DNA from: JBFEYJ01 sp041562215 | GTDB lineage: Bacteria > Pseudomonadota > Gammaproteobacteria > Thiohalomonadales > Thiohalomonadaceae | Assembly: GCA_041562215.1 (NCBI GenBank) | Contig: JBFEYJ010000170.1 | Location: forward strand, 1 to 6,453 | Reading direction: 5' to 3' | Length of the DNA stretch: 6,453 nt | Shown here: one piece after another, positions 1 to 5,320 of the stretch | Layout: each line of letters starts with the position of its first letter | Position numbering within the stretch: the first letter of the stretch is position 1 | Translations under genes and position numbers: made by a program | The notes under the pieces: model-generated | Told to the model about the DNA's origin: nothing | Database searches by the model: none | What the model saw: the letters and a program-made list of their open reading frames with translations, nothing else

Positions 1-198
1 GGCGACAGGACGATCACACGCTGTATCGACCTGCTGGTGAAAAAGGTCAAACAGGCATGATGAGGCATCCGTGGACAATACTTCACGCCGCCCCTTTGAC
101 AACATCGTCTGCAATGCAGGCATCGATGGCCAATCTGTATCATTCAGCAGATGACTTTCAATTCCTGAAAGCAAAAGGGTAAGTGAGCACTGTGCCAT
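1..198 (-). CDS. N-terminal fragment of a probable RpfE-type / phosphoglycerate-mutase-like protein
   Basis: The minus-strand frame begins with ATG at 198 and stays open for all 66 codons to the window edge, so the gene continues to the left. A good Shine-Dalgarno sequence, AAGGTGA, lies 6 bases upstream and fixes the start. The N-terminus reads MAQCSLTLLLSGIES. It is followed by a WPSMPALQTMLSKGRRE segment (residues 23-39), a CLFDLF segment (48-53) and PVA at 64-66. From memory, this order (hydrophobic LLLPGL-like start, LPALxxLLxRGxRE helix, LFGL-like segment, then PVAPLT) is typical of the RpfE-type family, whose fold resembles cofactor-independent phosphoglycerate mutase and alkaline phosphatase. 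Those genes often sit near recJ in gammaproteobacteria. The reaction is unknown and no catalytic residues fall in this piece. It has the same strand as hom but is 315 bases away. I am fairly sure it is a gene; the family is a tentative match. Confidence 0.65.
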   Translation of the reverse strand, partial: MAQCSLTLLLSGIESHLLNDTDWPSMPALQTMLSKGRREVLSTDASSCLFDLFHQQVDTACDRPVA

Positions 199-204
199 TG
201 ATAG

Positions 205-211
205 TCACCTT
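205..211 (-). promoter_or_regulatory. Ribosome binding site deciding the start of the left-edge gene
   Basis: The minus strand reads AAGGTGA here, a seven-base match to the 16S rRNA 3' end complement, followed by six bases and ATG at 198. It is one of the strongest Shine-Dalgarno sequences in the window. It is the main reason to prefer the minus-strand reading of 1-198 over the short plus-strand frames in the same place. Confidence 0.65.
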
Positions 212-238
212 CAAAACAGAGTGTGCTTCTAAAATTCG

Positions 239-496
239 ATCTAAAGAGAATATGGCAAGGCAGTGAGCGCTAGACATTTTAAGGCTCTAACACGAAAACG
301 CCCACTGCAATTTTGAACAGCCGAAGGCTGGCCCGTAGGGCAAAGCCCTTGAACGGGTTTGTACGCCGCCGGTACGCTTCCAGCGGATGTTTCGATGTCC
401 CGCAAGAAGGGGCCTTACGGCCCCCTCGTCATCTATCCTCGCTTCGCCTCGCTGGGCGAGTAGCGGGTACAGAAAGGCATGCTATCCCTCTTCTTT
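239..496. repeat. Hairpin-rich non-coding block, possible small insertion (MITE-like) element
   Basis: This block fills most of the gap between hom and the left-edge gene and contains no credible gene. AATTCG occurs immediately outside both ends (233-238 and 497-502), like a 6-bp target duplication. The ends are imperfectly inverted: TAAAGAGA near the left end against TAAAGAAGAG read inward from the right. Inside are many short inverted repeats: 260-269 with 299-308; 318-322 with 326-330; 331-334 with 338-341; 342-348 with 355-360 (one bulge); 361-364 with 372-375; 409-414 with 419-424; and 448-452 with 456-460. If it were removed, the hom stop and the left-edge gene start would lie only about 51 bases apart. 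It has no transposase, so it would be non-autonomous. It could instead be a structured RNA or a dispersed REP-like repeat. The boundaries are an inference. Confidence 0.4.
404..427 (-). terminator. Strong GC hairpin downstream of hom, possible terminator
   Basis: On the minus strand the stem GGGGCC pairs with GGCCCC around a GTAA loop. It can be extended by G-U, A-U and G-C pairs to nine base pairs. It is followed by only TTCTT rather than a long T run, so as an intrinsic terminator for hom (about 90 bases after its stop) it is imperfect. It lies inside the repeat-like block and may belong to that element instead. Confidence 0.35.
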
Positions 497-513
497 AATT
501 CGGTGTCGGTGTA

Positions 514-1824
514 TCAGCCCAACGTTTCCATACGGATGCGGACGACCTGGCCCTGGGATGTTTTGAGTGCTTCAATCCGGGCGATGGCATCGTTCATCTT
601 TGCCTCGACCACTTGGTGGGTCAGCAGGATCAGCGGCACACTGTAGCCGCCGTCGATGGACGGCTTCTGGATCATCGCCTCAACACTGATCTGCGCCTCG
701 CTGAGTATACGGGTGATATCGGCCAGCACACCCGGGTTGTCCTGTACCTGCATGCGCAGGTAGTAGGAGGTGGTAACCTCATCCATCGGCAGGACCGGAA
801 TGTCACTGATTGCATCGGGTTGGAAGGCCAGATGCGGCACACGGTTCTCGGGATCAGAGGTCAGGGTGCGCGTAACGTCGATAATATCGGCCACCACTGC
901 CGAGGCGGTGGGATCGGCACCGGCACCGGCGCCGTAATAGAGGGTCGGACCGACCGCATCGCCCTGCACCAGCACCGCATTCATCACCCCATCGACATTG
1001 GCGATGAGGCGACGCTCCGGGATCAGGGTTGGGTGGACACGCATCTCGATGCCACCGACCGTGCGGCGAGCGATACCCAGGTGTTTAATGCGATAACCGA
1101 GGGCCTCCGCGTAGGCGACACCCTCACCGGTGATGTGACTGATCCCCTCGGTAAAAGTTTTGTCGAACTGCAGCGGGATACCGAAGGCGATGGAGGCGAG
1201 AATCGTCAGCTTGTGTGCCGCATCGATCCCCTCAACATCGAAAGTTGGATCCGCCTCGGCATAACCCAGGCGCTGCGCCTCGGCCAGTACGTCGGCAAAG
1301 TCACGCCCCTTGTCGCGCATCTCGGTGAGGATAAAGTTACCGGTGCCGTTGATGATGCCGGCCAGCCACTCGATGCGGTTGGCGGATAAGCCCTCACGCA
1401 TTGCCTTGATGATTGGAATGCCGCCGGCCACTGCCGCCTCGAAGGCGACCATGACGCCATGCTTTTGCGCTTCGGCAAAGATCTCATTGCCGTGCTTGGC
1501 GATAAGTGCCTTATTGGCGGTGACCACATGCTTGCCGTTGGCGATAGCACGCATCACCATCTCACGGGCCAGGCCGTCTCCACCAATCAGTTCGACGATA
1601 ACGTCCACTTCAGGGTTGTCGACCACCTCTTCCGGATTAGTCGTCAGTTCGATATCGGTGGTATCACAGATGCGTGGTTTGTTGATATCGCGGGCCGTGG
1701 CGTGGGAGACGACGATACCGCGCCCGGCGCGACGTGCGATCTCCTCGGCATTGCGTTTGAGGACGTTGACCGTGCCGCCACCGACGGTACCCAGTCCCAA
1801 CAGACCGACTTTAACGGGATTCAT
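514..1824 (-). CDS. hom: Homoserine dehydrogenase (monofunctional, ACT domain)
   Basis: Cytoplasmic enzyme that reduces aspartate semialdehyde to homoserine with NAD(P)H, the branch point leading to threonine, methionine and isoleucine. The 436-residue length is typical of the monofunctional type, and there is no fused aspartokinase. The N-terminal Rossmann fold shows GLLGLGTVGGGTV at 7-19, and VTANKALIAKHG (101-112) carries the conserved Lys105. The catalytic domain has AFEAAVAGGIPII (127-139), GIINGTGNFILTEM (156-169; many homologues read NGTTNYIL) and YAEADPTFDVEGIDAAHK (188-205). By comparison with the yeast enzyme, Asp201 and Lys205 are the likely catalytic pair. A C-terminal ACT domain, about 355-430 with DNPGVLADIT, is expected to bind threonine for feedback control. 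The ATG at 1824 is preceded by purine-rich AGAGAAGAA. The upstream alaA terminator implies its own promoter. thrC, often the next gene downstream, is not present here. Confidence 0.97.
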   Translation of the reverse strand: MNPVKVGLLGLGTVGGGTVNVLKRNAEEIARRAGRGIVVSHATARDINKPRICDTTDIELTTNPEEVVDNPEVDVIVELIGGDGLAREMVMRAIANGKHVVTANKALIAKHGNEIFAEAQKHGVMVAFEAAVAGGIPIIKAMREGLSANRIEWLAGIINGTGNFILTEMRDKGRDFADVLAEAQRLGYAEADPTFDVEGIDAAHKLTILASIAFGIPLQFDKTFTEGISHITGEGVAYAEALGYRIKHLGIARRTVGGIEMRVHPTLIPERRLIANVDGVMNAVLVQGDAVGPTLYYGAGAGADPTASAVVADIIDVTRTLTSDPENRVPHLAFQPDAISDIPVLPMDEVTTSYYLRMQVQDNPGVLADITRILSEAQISVEAMIQKPSIDGGYSVPLILLTHQVVEAKMNDAIARIEALKTSQGQVVRIRMETLG

Positions 1825-1861
1825 GACAATTCTTCTCTATTTTCTGACATTAAAAACCATT

Positions 1862-1915
1862 CACCACAGTGACACGGATACCGCGTTTTCCATCGCTGCC
1901 CGCATCACTGTGATG
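1862..1915. promoter_or_regulatory. Pair of operator-like dyads upstream of hom
   Basis: A perfect 13-bp palindrome, CATCACTGTGATG (6-bp arms around one base), lies at 1903-1915. A second site, CACCACAGTGACA at 1862-1874, matches it at 10 of 13 positions when the palindrome is read on the opposite strand. The 8-mers CACAGTGA (1865-1872) and TCACTGTG (1905-1912) are exact inverted copies. The centres are 41 bp apart, close to four helical turns, as expected for two cooperating dimers of one regulator. The pair lies between the alaA terminator and the hom start, so hom is the natural target. The regulator is not identifiable. A transcribed hairpin is the alternative reading. Confidence 0.4.
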
Positions 1916-1931
1916 AGCTGAATAATTACCT

Positions 1932-1958
1932 AAAAAAACATTGCCGCAACGGTCAATG
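1932..1958 (-). terminator. Rho-independent terminator of alaA
   Basis: Read on the minus strand, CATTG, a bulged A, CCG, a TTG loop, CGG and CAATG form an eight-pair stem, followed directly by seven T residues. It begins only 7 bases after the alaA stop codon. This is the clearest intrinsic terminator in the window and separates alaA from hom transcriptionally. Confidence 0.8.
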
Positions 1959-1965
1959 TGAAAGC

Positions 1966-3189
1966 TCAACTATTTCGCTTGCGATAGTGGTGCAGAAAGC
2001 GCTCGATACGCGTCATCGCCTCCTGCAGATCATCGCCGCTGGGCAAAAATACCATCCGGAAGTGATCCGGAGTCACCCAGTTAAAACCCGTACCCTGCAC
2101 CACCAGCACCTTCTCATCCTTGAGCAACTCAAGGGCAAAGGCCTGATCATCCTGTATAGGATACATGTTCGGGTCAAGCCGTGGAAACAGGTAAAGCGCT
2201 GCCTGAGGCTTGACGCAACTGACTCCGGGAAGGGCGTCAAGCATCTCCCAGGCAATGTCGCGCTGACGTCTCAGACGGCCACCCGGTGCCACCAGATCAT
2301 TGATACTCTGGTAGCCGCCGAGGGCGGTCTGGATCGCGAACTGGCCAGGGACGTTGGAACAGAGACGCATCGAGGAGAGAATATTCAACCCTTCGACATA
2401 GTCCACTGCGTGACTCTGCTCGCCGGAGACTACCATCCACCCCGCGCGGTAACCACAAGCTCGGTAGTTCTTCGACAATCCATTGAAAGTAACGAACAGC
2501 ACATCGTCAGCCAGGGAGGCGATAGAAGTGTGGCTCAGCCCGTCGTAAAGCATCTTGTCGTAGATTTCATCGGCAAAGACGATGAGCTGGTGCTGGCGGG
2601 CGATCTCGACTAGCTCGCGCAACAGGTCATCCGGATAGACCGCCCCGGTCGGGTTGTTGGGATTGATAATGACGATGGCGCGGGTGTTTCTGGTGATCTT
2701 GCTGCGAATATCATCCAGATCAGGCAGCCAGCCCGCGCCCTCATCGCAAACGTAGTGCCGCGGTTTACCGCCGCCAAGACTCACCGCTGCGGTCCACAAC
2801 GGATAATCGGGTGCAGGCACCAGCACCTCGTCGCCATCGTTTAACAGGCCCTGCATTGCCAATACAATGAGCTCGGAGACACCGTTACCGATGTAAATAT
2901 CATCCATCCCAACGCCGGCGATCTGCTTGGACTGGGTATAGTGCATGATCGCCTTGCGCGCGGCGAACAGCCCCTTGGAATCGGAGTAGCCTGAGGACTG
3001 CGGCAGGTTGTGGATCACATCCCGCTGGATCTCCTCAGGGGCCTCGAAACCGAATGGCGCGAGGTTGCCGAGGTTGAGCTTGATGATGCGGTGCCCCTCC
3101 TCCTCCATCAGTCGCGCGTGGGCCATGACCGGACCACGGATGTCATAGCAGACATTGGCAAGCTTGGATGACTTCAGAACAGGGCGCAT
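1966..3189 (-). CDS. alaA: Glutamate-pyruvate (alanine) aminotransferase, AlaA type
   Basis: PLP-dependent class I aminotransferase that makes alanine from pyruvate and glutamate in the cytoplasm. From ATG at 3189 the protein has 407 residues, close to E. coli AlaA (405), and the N-terminus (KSSKLANVCYDIRGPV) aligns with AlaA from its first residues. Visible motifs are NGVSELI, VPAPDYPLWTAAVSL, IINPNNPTGAVY (Asn179), FADEIYDKMLYD, the PLP lysine in FNGLSKNYR (Lys240) and the carboxylate-binding Arg378 in DHFRMV. These positions match the E. coli numbering. One oddity is that the loop near the active site reads GNLAPFGF, with Leu43 where AlaA has Pro. The frame stays open upstream to a GTG at 3291, but those 34 codons have no AlaA counterpart. 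The Shine-Dalgarno before 3189 is weak. The gene ends in a clear terminator. It lies 280 bases after alaC and probably has its own promoter. Confidence 0.93.
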   Translation of the reverse strand: MRPVLKSSKLANVCYDIRGPVMAHARLMEEEGHRIIKLNLGNLAPFGFEAPEEIQRDVIHNLPQSSGYSDSKGLFAARKAIMHYTQSKQIAGVGMDDIYIGNGVSELIVLAMQGLLNDGDEVLVPAPDYPLWTAAVSLGGGKPRHYVCDEGAGWLPDLDDIRSKITRNTRAIVIINPNNPTGAVYPDDLLRELVEIARQHQLIVFADEIYDKMLYDGLSHTSIASLADDVLFVTFNGLSKNYRACGYRAGWMVVSGEQSHAVDYVEGLNILSSMRLCSNVPGQFAIQTALGGYQSINDLVAPGGRLRRQRDIAWEMLDALPGVSCVKPQAALYLFPRLDPNMYPIQDDQAFALELLKDEKVLVVQGTGFNWVTPDHFRMVFLPSGDDLQEAMTRIERFLHHYRKRNS

Positions 3190-3469
3190 CGTATCGGGAA
3201 AACTCTCGGTAGCAATCAAGGGATGGTTCAACCTGAAAGCCTCGGTTGGACGGCATAGAGTGTACGGGTTTGTGTGTGCAGGGCAAGACACTGCGACGCT
3301 GAATGGTCAAGCCATTCCAAAGCGCTGCAAGCTTGCCATGTACGGACACAAGCGTGCAATCCACCCCATAACGTTGATCCCAGCCGGGCGGAAGTTGATT
3401 CGGCAATCACATCAAAAACATTCATGAAGTTAATGCTATCAATTAAGCGGTCAAATGAGGTTTTCAGGG
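3190..3469. other. Intergenic region between alaC and alaA
   Basis: No convincing gene is visible in these 280 bases. Several short minus-strand frames cross it (one overlaps the alaC stop, another extends alaA upstream), but their sequences look like chance open frames rich in Cys, Trp and His. On the minus strand a weak promoter-like pair, TTGACC - 16 bases - TAACTT, falls shortly after the alaC stop. A poor 4-bp hairpin followed by five T residues lies near 3410-3430. The alaA promoter should be here, but I cannot place it confidently. Confidence 0.4.
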
Positions 3470-4657
3470 TCAAAGAAGGCCGTCCTGGCGAAACATTTCG
3501 CGGATGCCGCGCACGGCCTGGCGGGTGCGGTGTTCATTTTCGATGAGACCGAATCGTACGTGGTCATCGCCATACTCACCAAAGCCCACTCCGGGAGAGA
3601 CCGCGACTTTGGCCTGCTCAAGCAGTTTTTTGGAAAACTCCAGCGAGCCGAGGTGGCGATAGGCCTCCGGGATCGGCACCCAAACAAACATCGTCGCCTT
3701 GGGCTTTTCCACCTCCCAGCCGATGCCGTTTAGGCCATCACAGAGCACATCACGGCGGCTCTGGTACATATTGCTGATCTCTCGTACGCAGTCCTGGGGC
3801 CCCTCCAGCGCCGCGATGGCTGCCACCTGGATCGGGGTGAACATGCCATAATCGAGATAGGATTTTATCTTCGCCAGCGCACTTACCAGAGTCTGGTTGC
3901 CACACATGAAGCCAACACGCCATCCGGGCATGTTATAGGTCTTTGACAAGGAGTAGAACTCCACCGCGACATCCTTTGCGCCAGGCACCTGCAGGATTGA
4001 CGGCGGCCTGTAGCCATCGAAAGCGATCTCACCATAGGCAATATCATGGATCACCCAGATCTCATGCTCACGGGCGATTGCGACCACTTTCTCGAAGAAC
4101 TCCAGCTCAGCACACTGGGCAGTGGGATTACCGGGGAAATTGAGCACCAGAAACTTGGGACGCGGCCAGGAGTTCTTGATCGCCTTCTCCAACTCTTCGA
4201 AAAAATCCCGACCAGGCACCAACGGTACGTGGCGAATATCGGCACCGGCAATAACAAATCCGTAAGGGTGGATCGGATAGGCGGGGTTAGGCACCAGCAC
4301 TGCATCGCCCGGTCCGGTAGTGGCCAGCGCCAGGTGTGCCAGCCCCTCCTTGGAGCCGATAGTGACAATTGCTTCAGTCTCCGGATCCAGCTCGACATCG
4401 AAGCGGTCCTTATACCATTTACAGATCGCGCGGCGCAGACGCGGGATCCCCCGGGACATGGAGTAACGGTGGGTGTCACTCCGTTGCGCCGCCTCCACCA
4501 GCTTGTCGACAATATGCCTCGGCGTCGGCTGATCCGGGTTACCCATACCGAAATCGATAATATCCTCGCCACGCGCTCGCGCCTTTGCCTTCAGCTCATT
4601 GACGATGGCGAAGACATAGGGCGGCAAGCGCTTGATTCTCTGAAACTCTTCTATCAA
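3470..4657 (-). CDS. alaC: Alanine transaminase, AlaC type
   Basis: PLP-dependent class I aminotransferase, the AlaC (formerly YfdZ) type that interconverts glutamate/pyruvate and 2-oxoglutarate/alanine in the cytoplasm. The 395-residue protein follows E. coli AlaC almost throughout. Landmarks are RIKRLPPYVF (7-16), EDIIDFGMGNPDQPTP (31-46), SRGIPRLRRAI (68-78), TIGSKEGLAHL (99-109), FPGNPTAQC (174-182), HDIAYGEIAFDG (204-215), the PLP lysine Lys239 in SLSKTYNMPGWR, and HVRFGLIEN (366-374) with Arg368. The start is TTG at 4657. The frame is closed by TAA eight codons further upstream, with no ATG or GTG between, and homologues start at about the same place. No good Shine-Dalgarno is visible, so translation may be modest. 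In many gammaproteobacteria alaC directly precedes hom; here alaA lies between them. A promoter at 4730-4758 fits this gene. Confidence 0.94.
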   Translation of the reverse strand: MIEEFQRIKRLPPYVFAIVNELKAKARARGEDIIDFGMGNPDQPTPRHIVDKLVEAAQRSDTHRYSMSRGIPRLRRAICKWYKDRFDVELDPETEAIVTIGSKEGLAHLALATTGPGDAVLVPNPAYPIHPYGFVIAGADIRHVPLVPGRDFFEELEKAIKNSWPRPKFLVLNFPGNPTAQCAELEFFEKVVAIAREHEIWVIHDIAYGEIAFDGYRPPSILQVPGAKDVAVEFYSLSKTYNMPGWRVGFMCGNQTLVSALAKIKSYLDYGMFTPIQVAAIAALEGPQDCVREISNMYQSRRDVLCDGLNGIGWEVEKPKATMFVWVPIPEAYRHLGSLEFSKKLLEQAKVAVSPGVGFGEYGDDHVRFGLIENEHRTRQAVRGIREMFRQDGLL

Positions 4658-4729
4658 GGTGGCGATATCCGATAGGGTACATTACCGATAGCAGTACAAG
4701 TGCTCCGCCGGTCGGGACGAAAGCTGCTA

Positions 4730-4758
4730 ACATTACTGGCGCCTTAATTCCCTGTCAA
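4730..4758 (-). promoter_or_regulatory. Likely sigma-70 promoter of alaC
   Basis: The minus strand has a perfect -35 TTGACA (4753-4758), a 17-base spacer and TAATGT as -10 (4730-4735), which keeps the key T, A and final T. Transcription would start near 4723, leaving a leader of about 65 bases before the TTG start. Its -35 box overlaps that of the opposing promoter. Confidence 0.5.
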
Positions 4759-4779
4759 TCTGCCGGAAACAGATAAACT
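4752..4779 (+). promoter_or_regulatory. Possible sigma-70 promoter of the Mth938-like gene
   Basis: CTGTCA (4752-4757) and TAAACT (4774-4779) are separated by 16 bases, each matching four of six consensus positions. A second possible -10, TATTCT, lies at 4782-4787. Either would give a very short leader before ATG at 4802. The match is moderate, and its position in the divergent gap supports it. Confidence 0.35.
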
Positions 4780-4801
4780 CCTATTCTAACGGGAAAAATC
4801 C

Positions 4802-5212
4802 ATGAAATTCAGCCGTGAACTGTCCAGGGGACTCTATACCATTCATGCTTGCCAGGACGATAAGGTAATCATCAATGCACCACCTGGCGAGGAAGGAGTG
4901 GACGAAAATGATCGGCTCACCCTGCAGCAGAGTTTTATCATCACCCCCCAACGCCTGCTCAAGATGTGGCCGGCCACCGCTATCGATGCGATAGAAGAAA
5001 AACATCTCTCGGCAATTGCCGATCTGGGGCTGGAAGTGCTCCTGCTTGGAACCGGCAAGCAGCTGCGCTTTCCCTCAGGCGAACAATTGGCTGCACTGGT
5101 ATCGCTCGGCATCGGCTACGAAGTGATGGATACCCCTGCCGCCTGCCGTACTTACAACATCCTCGCCGGGGAGGGACGCCGGGTCGGCGCGGCGATCATC
5201 CTGGAGTCGTAA
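4802..5212 (+). CDS. Mth938-like domain protein (DUF498 / COG3737)
   Basis: A 136-residue single-domain cytoplasmic protein of the Mth938-like family. Family features visible here are SFIITP (44-49), the block LEVLLLGTGKQLRFPS (77-92), and the C-terminal run GIGYEVMDTPAACRTYN (103-119) followed by GEGRRVGAAII (123-133). The length is normal for bacterial members. The eukaryotic relative NDUFAF3 helps assemble respiratory complex I; the bacterial role is not established, so no reaction is assigned. There is no signal peptide or membrane segment. The ATG at 4802 is preceded by a modest GGGA 8-11 bases upstream. The gene is divergent from alaC across a 144-base gap and converges on rpoS. Its strand sets it apart from every other gene in the window. 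Confidence 0.9.
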   Translation: MKFSRELSRGLYTIHACQDDKVIINAPPGEEGVDENDRLTLQQSFIITPQRLLKMWPATAIDAIEEKHLSAIADLGLEVLLLGTGKQLRFPSGEQLAALVSLGIGYEVMDTPAACRTYNILAGEGRRVGAAIILES

Positions 5213-5319
5213 CCGGACTGACAATAAACCTTAAATGCAAAGGATGTGGGGCCAGGAGGTATGCAATCAGTGTGGTGCAACCCGTTATTAGTCCGGTGCA
5301 CCCCATTTGCGACCTTTGC
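5212..5319. repeat. Inverted repeats between the convergent genes
   Basis: Several exact inverted repeats lie in this short convergent gap: ACCGGACT (5212-5219) with AGTCCGGT (5290-5297); GCAAAGG (5237-5243) with CCTTTGC (5313-5319); and GGTGCA (5274-5279) with TGCACC (5297-5302). The first two cross each other, so they cannot form one simple hairpin together. No T run follows any of them on either strand. They may still slow or end transcription from both sides. Confidence 0.35.
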
Positions 5320-5320
5320 G

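Noticed and set aside
1..60. Plus-strand end of a reading frame (...DLLVKKVKQA, stop at 58-60)
   Set aside because: Only 19 codons are visible, with no recognisable family, and it lies on the complement of a better supported minus-strand gene with a strong ribosome site.
155..171. 6-bp hairpin CTTTCA/TGAAAG
   Set aside because: It lies within the minus-strand coding sequence at 1-198 and has no T run on either strand.
57..182. Plus-strand 41-codon frame with an ATGA overlap to the frame above
   Set aside because: The coupling looked attractive, but it is antisense to the minus-strand gene at 1-198, has no good ribosome site and matches no family I know.
239..420. Minus-strand stretch open for about 57 codons through the block (RDIETSAGSVPAAYKPVQGL...)
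   Set aside because: It has no start codon with a ribosome site and ends in stops; the open frame seems a by-product of composition, although copies may be annotated as small hypothetical proteins elsewhere.
313..498. Plus-strand 61-residue frame
   Set aside because: It covers only the hairpin-rich block, is rich in Arg, Leu and Pro as GC-rich palindromes are, has no ribosome site and begins and ends with the block.
613..1389. Long plus-strand frame opposite hom (258 residues) and similar frames opposite alaA, alaC and rpoS
   Set aside because: These are antisense shadows of well-recognised genes with high-GC third positions; none shows a family motif.
3190..3291. 34-residue N-terminal extension of AlaA from a GTG
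   Set aside because: AlaA homologues begin at the internal ATG at 3189, and the extension has no conserved features or good ribosome site.
3228..3473. Minus-strand 81-residue frame overlapping the alaC stop by TTGA
   Set aside because: The overlap resembles translational coupling, but the composition is unlike a protein, there is no ribosome site and it runs into alaA in another frame.
5236..5319. Zinc-ribbon-like CKGC...CDLC pattern in the plus-strand frame after the Mth938-like gene
   Set aside because: There is no start codon or ribosome site, and both CxxC pairs come from one inverted repeat (GCAAAGG/CCTTTGC), so the pattern is probably chance.
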